Shown here: positions 54,649 to 62,094 of the stretch, one piece after another
Layout of the letters: the number at the start of each line of letters is the position of its first letter
Numbering within the stretch: the stretch's first letter is position 1
NCBI RefSeq assembly: GCF_004795255.1
Contig: NZ_SSBQ01000002.1
Span: 725,001-789,000, forward strand
Direction of reading: 5' to 3'
DNA length: 64,000 nt
Source: Streptomyces sp. RKND-216
Lineage (GTDB): Bacteria; Actinomycetota; Actinomycetes; Streptomycetales; Streptomycetaceae
Notes under the pieces: generated by a model
The model's database searches: none
The model's input: the letters and a program-made list of their open reading frames with translations, nothing else
Told to the model about the DNA's origin: nothing
Position numbers and translations under genes: made by a program

Positions 54649-55125
54649 ATGGAAGTCGCCGCCAGAGAGGTGTCCGGAACCCGCGCGGCGGGTCTGCACG
54701 TGGTGGTGTCCGGCGTGGCGTCCGACGCGCACACGTGGAACCTGGTGTTCCTCCAACTGCTCCTGGAGGAGCTCGGGCACCGCGTGACGAACCTGGGGCC
54801 CTGTGTTCCGGACCGGACCCTGCTCGCCGAGTGCCGGGAGCTGCGGCCCGACCTGCTGGTGCTCAGCAGCGTCAACGGGCACGGCGGCGCCGACGGCCGC
54901 AGGGTCGCCCGGCTGCTGCGCGAGGACCCGGAGTGCGGTCGCCTGCCGATGGTCATCGGCGGAAAGCTGGGGATCTCCGGGCCGGACGGGCAGGAGACCG
55001 GCCCGCTGCTCGAAGCGGGATTCGACGCGGTCTTCGAGGACGGCTCCGGCCTCGCCTCGTTCCGCTCCTTCCTGCAGTCCGTCGAGGCCGGACGGCGGGC
55101 GATACCGGCGAGCGTCGCCCCGTGA
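54649..55125 (+). CDS. Cobalamin-binding subunit of glutamate mutase (MutS/GlmS-like)
   Basis: The 158-residue protein has the B12-binding fold. GVASDAHTWNLVFLQLLL contains the D-x-H motif whose His coordinates cobalt, followed by LVLSSVNGHGGADGRRV (the S-x-L/V...G-H-G loop) and LPMVIGGKLGISGPDG (the G-G nucleotide-tail loop). In typical glutamate mutase the motif is D-x-H-x-x-G, but here the Gly is Asn. With the next gene it forms glutamate mutase, which rearranges L-glutamate to (2S,3S)-3-methylaspartate. It overlaps that gene by GTGA. It is the first gene of the NRPS-associated set. Confidence 0.88.
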   Translation: MEVAAREVSGTRAAGLHVVVSGVASDAHTWNLVFLQLLLEELGHRVTNLGPCVPDRTLLAECRELRPDLLVLSSVNGHGGADGRRVARLLREDPECGRLPMVIGGKLGISGPDGQETGPLLEAGFDAVFEDGSGLASFRSFLQSVEAGRRAIPASVAP

Positions 55126-56537
55126 GCGGGGACGCGCCCGGCGCGGCGGTCCGCCCCACCGACCCGGGCGCCGCCCGGCTGCCCACCGCCCCGGCGGACG
55201 GTTCGTTCGGCGGGTTCGTGGAGGCCGCGCGGCGGGAGGGCCGGCTGGTGGTCCAGCCGCGGATGGGCATGAGTTCTCCCACGGCCATGCGATCCGGTCT
55301 GCTGGCCACGCGGGACGCCCGCGCCTGCACCGTCGGCACCCTCACGGTGGACAGCTACACCCGCGTCGGCGCACTGCAGGCGGCACGCCAGGCCCTCGCC
55401 GACGGCGTCGGCCTGAACGGCTACCCCCTCGTGACGCACCCGCGGACGACGACGCGCGAGGTGCTGGACGGCGTCGAGGGGCCACGGTTCCCCGTACAGG
55501 TGCGGCACGGTTCGGCCTGCCCGCAGGACATCATGCGGGCCCTGGTGGCCGCGGGCCTGCACGCCACGGAAGGCGGACCGGTCTCCTACTGCCTGCCGTA
55601 CAGCCGCACCCCGCTCCGCGAGGCCGTCACGAACTGGTCCCACGCCTGCGACCTGCTGCTGCACGCCCGCGACGGGGGCGTCGAGCCCCATCTGGAGACG
55701 TTCGGCGGCTGCATGATGGGCCAGCTCTGCCCCCCCAGCCTGCTCGTGGCCCTCAGCGTGCTCGAAGGATTGTTCTTCGCCCAGCACGGGGTGCGCAGCG
55801 TCTCCCTGAGCTACGCCCAGCAGACCCACCCCCAGCAGGACGAGGAGGCGCTGCGGGCGCTGGACCGGCTCGCCCGCACGCTCATCCCCGACGTCGAACG
55901 GCACCTCGTCCTCTACGCCTACATGGGAGTCTTCCCCCGCACCCCGGAGGGGGCCCGCGGACTGCTGGAGGACGCCGCCCGGCTGGCGGTCCGCACCGGG
56001 GCGGCACGGCTCATCGTGAAGACGACGGCGGAGGCCCACCGCATCCCGACGGTCGAGGAGAACGTGCGGGCCCTGGAGGCCGCAGACCGTGCCGCGGCGG
56101 ACGAGGCGGCAGCTGTCCGGCCCGCCGCCTCCGCGCCCGACACCGGGATCCACGCGGAGGCCTCGGCGCTCGTCGGCGCGGTCCTCGACCTCTCCCCCGA
56201 TCTCACGGTCGCACTCCCCCGGGCCTTCCAGCGCGGCTATCTGGACGTGCCCTACTGCCTCCACCCGGACAACGCCCAGCGCTCCCGCGGCAGCATCGAC
56301 GCCGAGGGGCGGCTGCGCTGGGCGGCCATCGGCAGCATGCCCCTGGGCGGCCTGGTGGAGATCACCGAGGCGCCGCGGATGACTTCCGGGGACCTGCTGC
56401 GCGCACTGGCCCACGTCGAACAGCGCTACGACCGGCCGGTCCTCGACCGGAGCCCCACCCCACCCGCCGCGATCGCAGGGTCCGGCATCCCACCCCACCC
56501 CACGAAGGACGGTGAACGTCTTGCTTCGCACTCCTGA
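55122..56537 (+). CDS. Glutamate mutase catalytic subunit (MutE/GlmE-like)
   Basis: The 471-residue protein matches the epsilon subunit of B12-dependent glutamate mutase. Key stretches are VVQPRMGMSSPTAM, CTVGTLTVDSYTRVGALQAA, VQVRHGSACPQDIMRALVAA and EGGPVSYCLPYSRTPLREAV, in the same order as in the clostridial enzyme. It provides the TIM barrel where glutamate is rearranged to 3-methylaspartate. In NRPS clusters (friulimicin, for example) the pair supplies 3-methylaspartate. The GTG at 55122 overlaps the upstream stop (GTGA). Its 3' end overlaps the AsnA-like gene by 26 nt. Length is close to the family's usual 480. Confidence 0.9.
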   Translation: MSGDAPGAAVRPTDPGAARLPTAPADGSFGGFVEAARREGRLVVQPRMGMSSPTAMRSGLLATRDARACTVGTLTVDSYTRVGALQAARQALADGVGLNGYPLVTHPRTTTREVLDGVEGPRFPVQVRHGSACPQDIMRALVAAGLHATEGGPVSYCLPYSRTPLREAVTNWSHACDLLLHARDGGVEPHLETFGGCMMGQLCPPSLLVALSVLEGLFFAQHGVRSVSLSYAQQTHPQQDEEALRALDRLARTLIPDVERHLVLYAYMGVFPRTPEGARGLLEDAARLAVRTGAARLIVKTTAEAHRIPTVEENVRALEAADRAAADEAAAVRPAASAPDTGIHAEASALVGAVLDLSPDLTVALPRAFQRGYLDVPYCLHPDNAQRSRGSIDAEGRLRWAAIGSMPLGGLVEITEAPRMTSGDLLRALAHVEQRYDRPVLDRSPTPPAAIAGSGIPPHPTKDGERLASHS

Positions 56538-57582
56538 CGCCACGAGGCACCAGGCCGGCCCGCTCCCGCAGCAGTCCGGGACCGCCACGGCCGATTCCGG
56601 ACGGCCCCGGCTGCCCCAGGAACCCCCGGTGCACCTCACCGACCCGGTGACCCGGGCCGTGATCAGAATCCAGGGAACGATGCTGGCCACGGCCCGCGCG
56701 CACCTGCGCGAAGCCGGGTTCACCGAGCTCCTGCCGCCCGTCATCGGGCCGGTCACGGACCCCGGCGTGCGCGGCTCCAAGCAGGTCGACGTGGACTACT
56801 ACGGCCACCGCTACAAGCTGATGAGCAGCGCCATCCTGTACAAGCAGGCGTCGCTGCTCGCGTTCGACAAGATCTTCTGCATCGCCCCCTGCGTGCGCCT
56901 CGAACCGCTGGAGACCAGCAACACCAGCCGTCACCTGGCCGAGTTCCACCAGATCGACGTCGAGATCGCCGGCGCCGACCGGGAGGCGGCCATGGGCGTC
57001 GGCGAGGGCCTCGTGCGGGCCGTGGTGCGGGGGGTGCTGGACGCGCACTCCGACGACCTGAAGGAGCTCGGCCGCGACGTCTCCGCTCTCGCACCCCTGC
57101 TCGACGGGGCGTTCGGCTCGATGAAGCACGCCGAGGCCGTCTCCGCGCTGCACGTGCTGGGCCACGCGCAGTCCGCCGACGCGGAGATCGACTGGGAGGG
57201 AGAGGCGCTGCTGTCGCGGCAGAGCGAGCAGCCGTTCTTCGTCACCGACTACCCCAAGGGCTCGCGCGGCTTCTACGACCGCGAGAGCCGCACCGAGCCG
57301 GGCGCGCTGCGCAACTTCGACATCCTCGCGCCCGAGGGCTACGGGGAGCTGTGCAGCGGCAGCGAACGCGAGCACGACTACGGGCGCATCGTGACCCGGA
57401 TGCGCGAGACCGGGGAGAACCCGGCCAAGTACGAGTGGTACCTGCGGATGGCGCGCCAGGGCATCCCCGCGAGCGCCGGTTTCGGCATCGGGCTGGAGCG
57501 CTTCACCCGCTACGTCGCCGGGCTGGACTCGGTGTGGCAGGCGAGCGCGTTCCCCAAGGTGCCGGGAGAGGTGACGCCGTGA
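56512..57582 (+). CDS. AsnRS-related asparagine synthetase (AsnA-like) without tRNA-binding domain
   Basis: The 356-residue class II synthetase-like protein has motif 2 with CIAPCVRLEPLETSNTSRHL-type residues and EFHQIDVEIAG, and motif 3 GFGIGLERFTRYVAGL. It lacks the N-terminal OB-fold that AspRS and AsnRS use to bind the anticodon, and starts straight with the catalytic core at VTRAVIRIQGTMLAT. This is the arrangement of the archaeal AsnA-type enzyme, which amidates aspartate by acyl-adenylate. After glutamate mutase, the natural substrate would be 3-methylaspartate, giving 3-methylasparagine. The GTG at 56512 has AAGGA upstream; the stop overlaps the next start. Confidence 0.82.
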   Translation: MNVLLRTPDATRHQAGPLPQQSGTATADSGRPRLPQEPPVHLTDPVTRAVIRIQGTMLATARAHLREAGFTELLPPVIGPVTDPGVRGSKQVDVDYYGHRYKLMSSAILYKQASLLAFDKIFCIAPCVRLEPLETSNTSRHLAEFHQIDVEIAGADREAAMGVGEGLVRAVVRGVLDAHSDDLKELGRDVSALAPLLDGAFGSMKHAEAVSALHVLGHAQSADAEIDWEGEALLSRQSEQPFFVTDYPKGSRGFYDRESRTEPGALRNFDILAPEGYGELCSGSEREHDYGRIVTRMRETGENPAKYEWYLRMARQGIPASAGFGIGLERFTRYVAGLDSVWQASAFPKVPGEVTP

Positions 57583-58916
57583 ACAGCCCCACGCCCGCAC
57601 CGGCCGGTCCCGTCGCGGAAGGCTTCCCCTCCGACGCCGTCCGCGACCGGGCCCGCCGGGGCACGGCCGCCGTTTTCCCGCCCCTCGACGCGTACGGTTC
57701 GACGCTGTTCGGCGCGGACCCGGCGCGTCCCGCGCTCTGGGCCGACCCCCTCGACGCGTTCCGGCTGGTGCCTCCGGTCTTCATGCCGCAACGACTGGAG
57801 AAGCTGGTGGACCTGGCCCGCGAGCCGGTCCACCACGACGTCGAACTGACCTCGGCCTTCGGGGGGTTCGCGTCCGCCGCACCGGTGTACCTGTCCGCGT
57901 TCGGCTCCACCCGGATCGCCGGCGGCGACCTGGGCCTGGCAGCGAGCCGCCAGGCGGGCCGCCTGGGCATCCCGATGGTCGTCGGGGAGAACATCGTCCC
58001 GGTGGAGGGCTACGGCCGCTCCGACGGCACCGGGGGCGAGGACGGGGAGAAGGCCGAGCGGATGCTGCTGGCCCGGCTCCACGCCTACCTCGGCGGCGTA
58101 CCCGACGGCGTCGGGGGCGTCGTGGTGCAGCAGAGCACCGAGGACGCGGACGCCGAGGTCTGGAACCTGGTGCACAGCGACCCGGGCGCCGCGCCCCTGC
58201 TGGACACCGGCCGGCTCGCCTTCGAGCTGAAGGTCGGTCAGGGAGCCAAGCCCGGCCTCGGCGGGATGACGGTGCTGCCGCACGCCCAGGCGGCGCGGGT
58301 GTCCGGGCAGTACACCGTGGACGGCTCGCTGGACGCGGGCGGCGAGCGCCTGCTGCGCTGCAGCAGTCCGGGAACGTTCACCGACGAGATCCTGCGGCAG
58401 CAGATCCGACTGATGCGCAACAACTTCCCCCGGGTGAAGGTGTGGGTGAAGCTGCCGCCCGGCCGGGACGTCGGAGCAGCGGCCCGCGTGGCCTGGGAGA
58501 GCGGCGCGGACGCGGTCACCGTCGACGGCGCCGAGGGCGGCAGCGGATGGGCGCCCACTGCGTTCCTGGACCACGTCGGTCTCCCGCTCGGCGAGTGCCT
58601 GCGACGTGTGGGACGTCCCGAGCACGACCTGCTCGCCTCCGGACGGATGTGGGAGGGGACCCGCGCGGTCAAGGCGCTCGCGCTGGGTGCCCGTGCGGTG
58701 GGGCTGGGCCGGGCCGCGCTGGTCGCGGTCGCCGAGGACCCCGAGAACGGCCTGGTGCGCCTGGTCGAGGCGCTGGCGCTGGAACTGCGGCTGCTCGTCA
58801 GCGCCGTGGGCAAGTACCGGGTCGGCGATCTGGGTCCGGAGGATCTGTGGTCGCCCGGCGGAGACGGCGTACCGGTGGAGGCGCCCACGGCCCTCGTGCC
58901 GGGAGGGGCGCCGTGA
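57579..58916 (+). CDS. FMN-binding glutamate-synthase-like protein
   Basis: The 445-residue protein matches the central FMN/TIM-barrel domain of glutamate synthase (GltB). Recognisable parts are LKVGQGAKPGLGGM (the Q-G-A-K-P-G motif), VKVWVKLPPGRDV, AVTVDGAEGGSGWAPTA and ALGARAVGLGRAAL. The 3Fe-4S cysteines and the amidotransferase domain of GltB are absent, so it lacks glutamine hydrolysis. It may run a redox or ammonia-dependent step on an amino acid, or release nitrogen for the AsnA-like partner. The GTG at 57579 overlaps the preceding stop (GTGA), and its stop overlaps the exporter start. Its exact reaction is unknown. Confidence 0.78.
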   Translation: MNSPTPAPAGPVAEGFPSDAVRDRARRGTAAVFPPLDAYGSTLFGADPARPALWADPLDAFRLVPPVFMPQRLEKLVDLAREPVHHDVELTSAFGGFASAAPVYLSAFGSTRIAGGDLGLAASRQAGRLGIPMVVGENIVPVEGYGRSDGTGGEDGEKAERMLLARLHAYLGGVPDGVGGVVVQQSTEDADAEVWNLVHSDPGAAPLLDTGRLAFELKVGQGAKPGLGGMTVLPHAQAARVSGQYTVDGSLDAGGERLLRCSSPGTFTDEILRQQIRLMRNNFPRVKVWVKLPPGRDVGAAARVAWESGADAVTVDGAEGGSGWAPTAFLDHVGLPLGECLRRVGRPEHDLLASGRMWEGTRAVKALALGARAVGLGRAALVAVAEDPENGLVRLVEALALELRLLVSAVGKYRVGDLGPEDLWSPGGDGVPVEAPTALVPGGAP

Positions 58917-60214
58917 AGTACCTGGCGACCGGGCGCGCGGCCGCCCCCGTCCGCGCGCGCGCCGGCGGACTCTTCACGGCCCGTTACCTGAGCTTCGTCT
59001 CCGCCATGGGGCTGTCGTCGCTGGGTGACGCGGCCTGGTACGTCACCCTCGCCTGGACCCTGACCGAGACGACCAGCCCGGGAAGGGCGGGAGCGGTCCT
59101 CGCTCTGGCTTCGCTGCCGCGGCTGCTCACCCTGCTGGGCGGCGGGGCGATCGCCGACTCCGCCGGACCGCGCCGCGTGATGTTCCGCGCGGACGTGGCC
59201 CGGGCCGGGGTGATGGCGCTCGCCGCAGGGGTCGTCGTCGTGACCGGCCCCGACGTGGTGGTCCTGGTGGTCGCGGCCGCGGCTCTCGCCCTGTTCAGCG
59301 CGTTCTTCGTGCCGGCCTCCGGCGCGTTCCGGGCACGGTTGCTGCCCCGGGAGCACCTGGTGCGGGGCAATGCCCTCTACCTCAGCGGACTGCGCGGTGG
59401 CCAGGCCCTGGGAGGGCCGCTGGGCGGTGGACTGCTGGCGCTGGGCGGCGTTCCCCTCGTCGCCGTGGTCAACGCCGCGACCTTCGGCCTGGCCGCCTTC
59501 GCCGTACGCAAGGCGCGCGGCCTGCCCGGCAGTACGGACGACCGGGCGCGGGCCCACGGGGACGCGACGGCGGATGCCGCGAAGGACACGTCCCCGCCCA
59601 CCTCCCGTACCTTCCGCCAGCAGATCGCCGACGGGCTGCGGACGGTGTTCCGCCGCCCGCGGCTGCGGTCCGTGCTGCTGGTCATCGGCCTGGTGGAACT
59701 CAGCGCCGCCGGTCCCGTGAACGTCGGCGTCGTGCTGCTGGCCGGCACCTACGGTTCGGGGGCCGGGGGAGCCGGCCTGCTCCTCACCCTGTTCACCGTG
59801 GGGGCGACCGCCGGGTTTCTGCTGACGCTGGTGTGGCCGGCCCGCCGCCGGGCGGGACGGGTGGTGCTGCTGGGGAGCGTGATCCAGGCGTGCAGCCTGG
59901 CCACGCTGGCCACGGTGTCGTCACTGCACTGGGCCCTCGTGCCCTACTGCCTGATCGGGCTGGTCTCCGGCGTCGGAGGCATCGTCCTGGTGTCCCTCGT
60001 GCAGCGCTGGTCTCCCGAGTCGGCCCGGGGGCGGGTGATGTCCGTGCAGGCCCTCCTGGTCTTCGGCGCCGCCCCGCTCGGCAACCTGCTGATCGGTGTG
60101 CTGGCCGAAGGCTTCGGCATGCGGACGGCGTTGACGGCGCACGCGGCGCTCGCCGCCTGCGCGGCACTGACCCTTCTTCTGGTGCGACCGCTGCGGGAGG
60201 CCCGCCTTGACTGA
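58913..60214 (+). CDS. MFS exporter of the NRPS cluster
   Basis: The 433-residue protein has about 12 hydrophobic spans. The loop GGGAIADSAGPRRVMFRADV occupies the G-x-x-x-D-x-x-G-R-R/K position of MFS transporters, and ALGGPLGGGLLALGGV is another helix typical of the family. Its GTG overlaps the upstream stop (GTGA). It probably exports the peptide made by the following NRPS. The chain of GTGA overlaps from the glutamate mutase onward indicates one mRNA. Confidence 0.8.
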   Translation: MKYLATGRAAAPVRARAGGLFTARYLSFVSAMGLSSLGDAAWYVTLAWTLTETTSPGRAGAVLALASLPRLLTLLGGGAIADSAGPRRVMFRADVARAGVMALAAGVVVVTGPDVVVLVVAAAALALFSAFFVPASGAFRARLLPREHLVRGNALYLSGLRGGQALGGPLGGGLLALGGVPLVAVVNAATFGLAAFAVRKARGLPGSTDDRARAHGDATADAAKDTSPPTSRTFRQQIADGLRTVFRRPRLRSVLLVIGLVELSAAGPVNVGVVLLAGTYGSGAGGAGLLLTLFTVGATAGFLLTLVWPARRRAGRVVLLGSVIQACSLATLATVSSLHWALVPYCLIGLVSGVGGIVLVSLVQRWSPESARGRVMSVQALLVFGAAPLGNLLIGVLAEGFGMRTALTAHAALAACAALTLLLVRPLREARLD

Positions 60215-61679
60215 CTCCGACACCATAGGCACGCGGGCGGGACACGGGGCCTCCTGCCCGGGACCGGCGGCCCCGCCCGAGACACGTTCGGTCGCTGAAC
60301 TGTCCGTCCTGCTGCGGACCCGGGGCCTGCGGAGCACGGAGCTCGTCGCACGCTGCCGGTCCCGGATCGCAGCGGTCGATCACCGCGTGAACGCGGTGCT
60401 GGCACTCGACCCGAGCGCCGACGAGCAGGCCCGGGAGTCCGACGCGCGCCACGCGGCGGGCCGGTCGCGGGGGCCGCTGGACGGCATCCCGGTCCTGCTG
60501 AAGGACACCATCGACACCGCCGGACTCGCCACCAGCGCCGGTTCCCGGCTGCTGCGCGACGCACCGCCCGTGGCGGACGCGCCGCTGGTGACGCGGCTCC
60601 GCGCGGCCGGAGCGATCGTCCTGGGCAAGACGAACCTGTCCGAGTGGGCCAACTTCCGTTCGACGAGCGGCAGTGAGGGCTGGTCGGCGATGGGGGGACA
60701 GACGGAGAACCCGCACGCCCCGGGCCACAGTCCGTGGGGCTCGTCGGCGGGTTCCGCCGCCGCCGTCGCGGCCGGGATGGTCCCGTTGGCATTCGGCACC
60801 GAGACGGACGGCTCCCTGGTGTGTCCGGCGGGCGCGTGCGGCGTCGCGGCGCTGAAGCCGGAACCGGGGGCACTGCCCCTGGAGGGGATCGTGCCGGTCT
60901 CCACCGTGCAGGACGCCGCGGGCCCGATGGCCGCACGGCTCGGCGACGTGGCGACCGCGCTCGCCGTGCTGGGCGGGCTGCCGGTCTCCACCGTGCCGGC
61001 TCCCGTGTCCCCGGCCGGTCTGCGTCTGGGGCGCTGGCGCGTGCGCCGCATGGAACCGGCCGCGGAGGCCGTCCTGGACCGCGCCGAGGAACGGCTGCGG
61101 GCGGCGGGCGTGTCGGTGGTGCCGGTGACGCTGGACCTGCCGGTGGAGATGCTCGTGGAAGGGCTCCGGGCGCTGTACGCCGAGTTCCGCCCCAGCCTGG
61201 AGGGCTATCTGCGCACCCGCCCCGGCGCGCCGCGGACGCTGGAGGATCTGATCGCCGGCAACCGTGCCGACGCCGCCGAACTGGCGCTGTTCGGCCAGGA
61301 TCTCTTCGAGCAGGCCGCGGAGGTCACGCCGGAGCAGCGCGCGCTGGCACCCGGCCGTCGGCGTCGTGCGCGGGACCTGGCCCGGACCCTGCTCGACGAC
61401 ACGCGGCGACAGCACGGCGTCGACGCCCTCGTCGCGGCGACCAACGGACCCGCCTGGCCCGTCGACCACCGGGCCGGGGATCCCCGCGTGAAGTCCAGCT
61501 GCACGCCCGCCGCCCTGGCCGGCTACCCGAACGCCTCCGTGCCCGTGGGGTTCTCGGGTGGCCTGCCGATCGGCATGTCCGTGTTCGGTCCCGCGGACAC
61601 CCTCTCTCTGCTGCCGGTGGCCCTCGCCGTCGAGTCCTGTTGCGCCGAGTGGCGGGTCGCCGCCGCCGACGGCTTCTGA
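60207..61679 (+). CDS. Amidase-signature family enzyme
   Basis: The 490-residue protein carries the Ser-cisSer-Lys triad of the amidase signature family: PVLLKDTIDTAG (Lys), PWGSSAGSAAAVAAGM (cis-Ser) and GTETDGSLVCPA (nucleophile Ser, in a slightly altered G-T-D-T-G-G-S context). Amidases hydrolyse or transfer amide groups; GatA is a relative that uses ammonia. The start is TTG at 60207, overlapping the exporter stop, with GGGAGG 6 nt upstream; no later ATG or GTG is better. It may trim the peptide, release a protecting group or transfer ammonia. Confidence 0.82.
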   Translation: MTDSDTIGTRAGHGASCPGPAAPPETRSVAELSVLLRTRGLRSTELVARCRSRIAAVDHRVNAVLALDPSADEQARESDARHAAGRSRGPLDGIPVLLKDTIDTAGLATSAGSRLLRDAPPVADAPLVTRLRAAGAIVLGKTNLSEWANFRSTSGSEGWSAMGGQTENPHAPGHSPWGSSAGSAAAVAAGMVPLAFGTETDGSLVCPAGACGVAALKPEPGALPLEGIVPVSTVQDAAGPMAARLGDVATALAVLGGLPVSTVPAPVSPAGLRLGRWRVRRMEPAAEAVLDRAEERLRAAGVSVVPVTLDLPVEMLVEGLRALYAEFRPSLEGYLRTRPGAPRTLEDLIAGNRADAAELALFGQDLFEQAAEVTPEQRALAPGRRRRARDLARTLLDDTRRQHGVDALVAATNGPAWPVDHRAGDPRVKSSCTPAALAGYPNASVPVGFSGGLPIGMSVFGPADTLSLLPVALAVESCCAEWRVAAADGF

Positions 61680-61819
61680 AAAGCCGCGGAGACCATTCGG
61701 ATCGGCAGGAATGCAGTCGCGGAACTGCCGGTGAGCTGCCCCCACTGCTGCCGTTCGACCTCCTTTCTTCTTTCTATTCTCGACGTGTCCGGATTCACCG
61801 AAGAAAAGGAACATCCGCC

Positions 61820-62035
61820 ATGACGAATCCCTTCGAGAACGACGATGTGCAGTACCTCGTGCTGACGAATCACGAGAACCAGCATTCGCTGTGGCCCGCC
61901 GATCTGGAGGTTCCGGCCGGCTGGGAGACGCAGCACGGCCCCGATGAACGAAAGGCGTGCCTTTCCTACATCGACGAGAACTGGCGCGACATGCGCCCGG
62001 CCTCGCTGATCGCCGACATGGCCAAGTCGGGCTGA
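61820..62035 (+). CDS. mbtH: MbtH-like NRPS accessory protein
   Basis: The 71-residue protein begins MTNPFENDDVQYLVLTNHEN, followed by HSLWPADLEVPAGW and RPASLIADMAKSG. These contain the family's conserved N-x-E-x-Q-x-S-L-W-P and invariant Trp residues. MbtH proteins bind adenylation domains and help them fold and work. AAAAGGA precedes the ATG at a good distance. It lies 59 nt before the NRPS, its obvious partner. Confidence 0.93.
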   Translation: MTNPFENDDVQYLVLTNHENQHSLWPADLEVPAGWETQHGPDERKACLSYIDENWRDMRPASLIADMAKSG

Positions 62036-62094
62036 CGTCCCGCCCTTTTCCCGAACCGGCACCGTCTGCCGGCCCCTTTCTGCTCGCTCACGTC

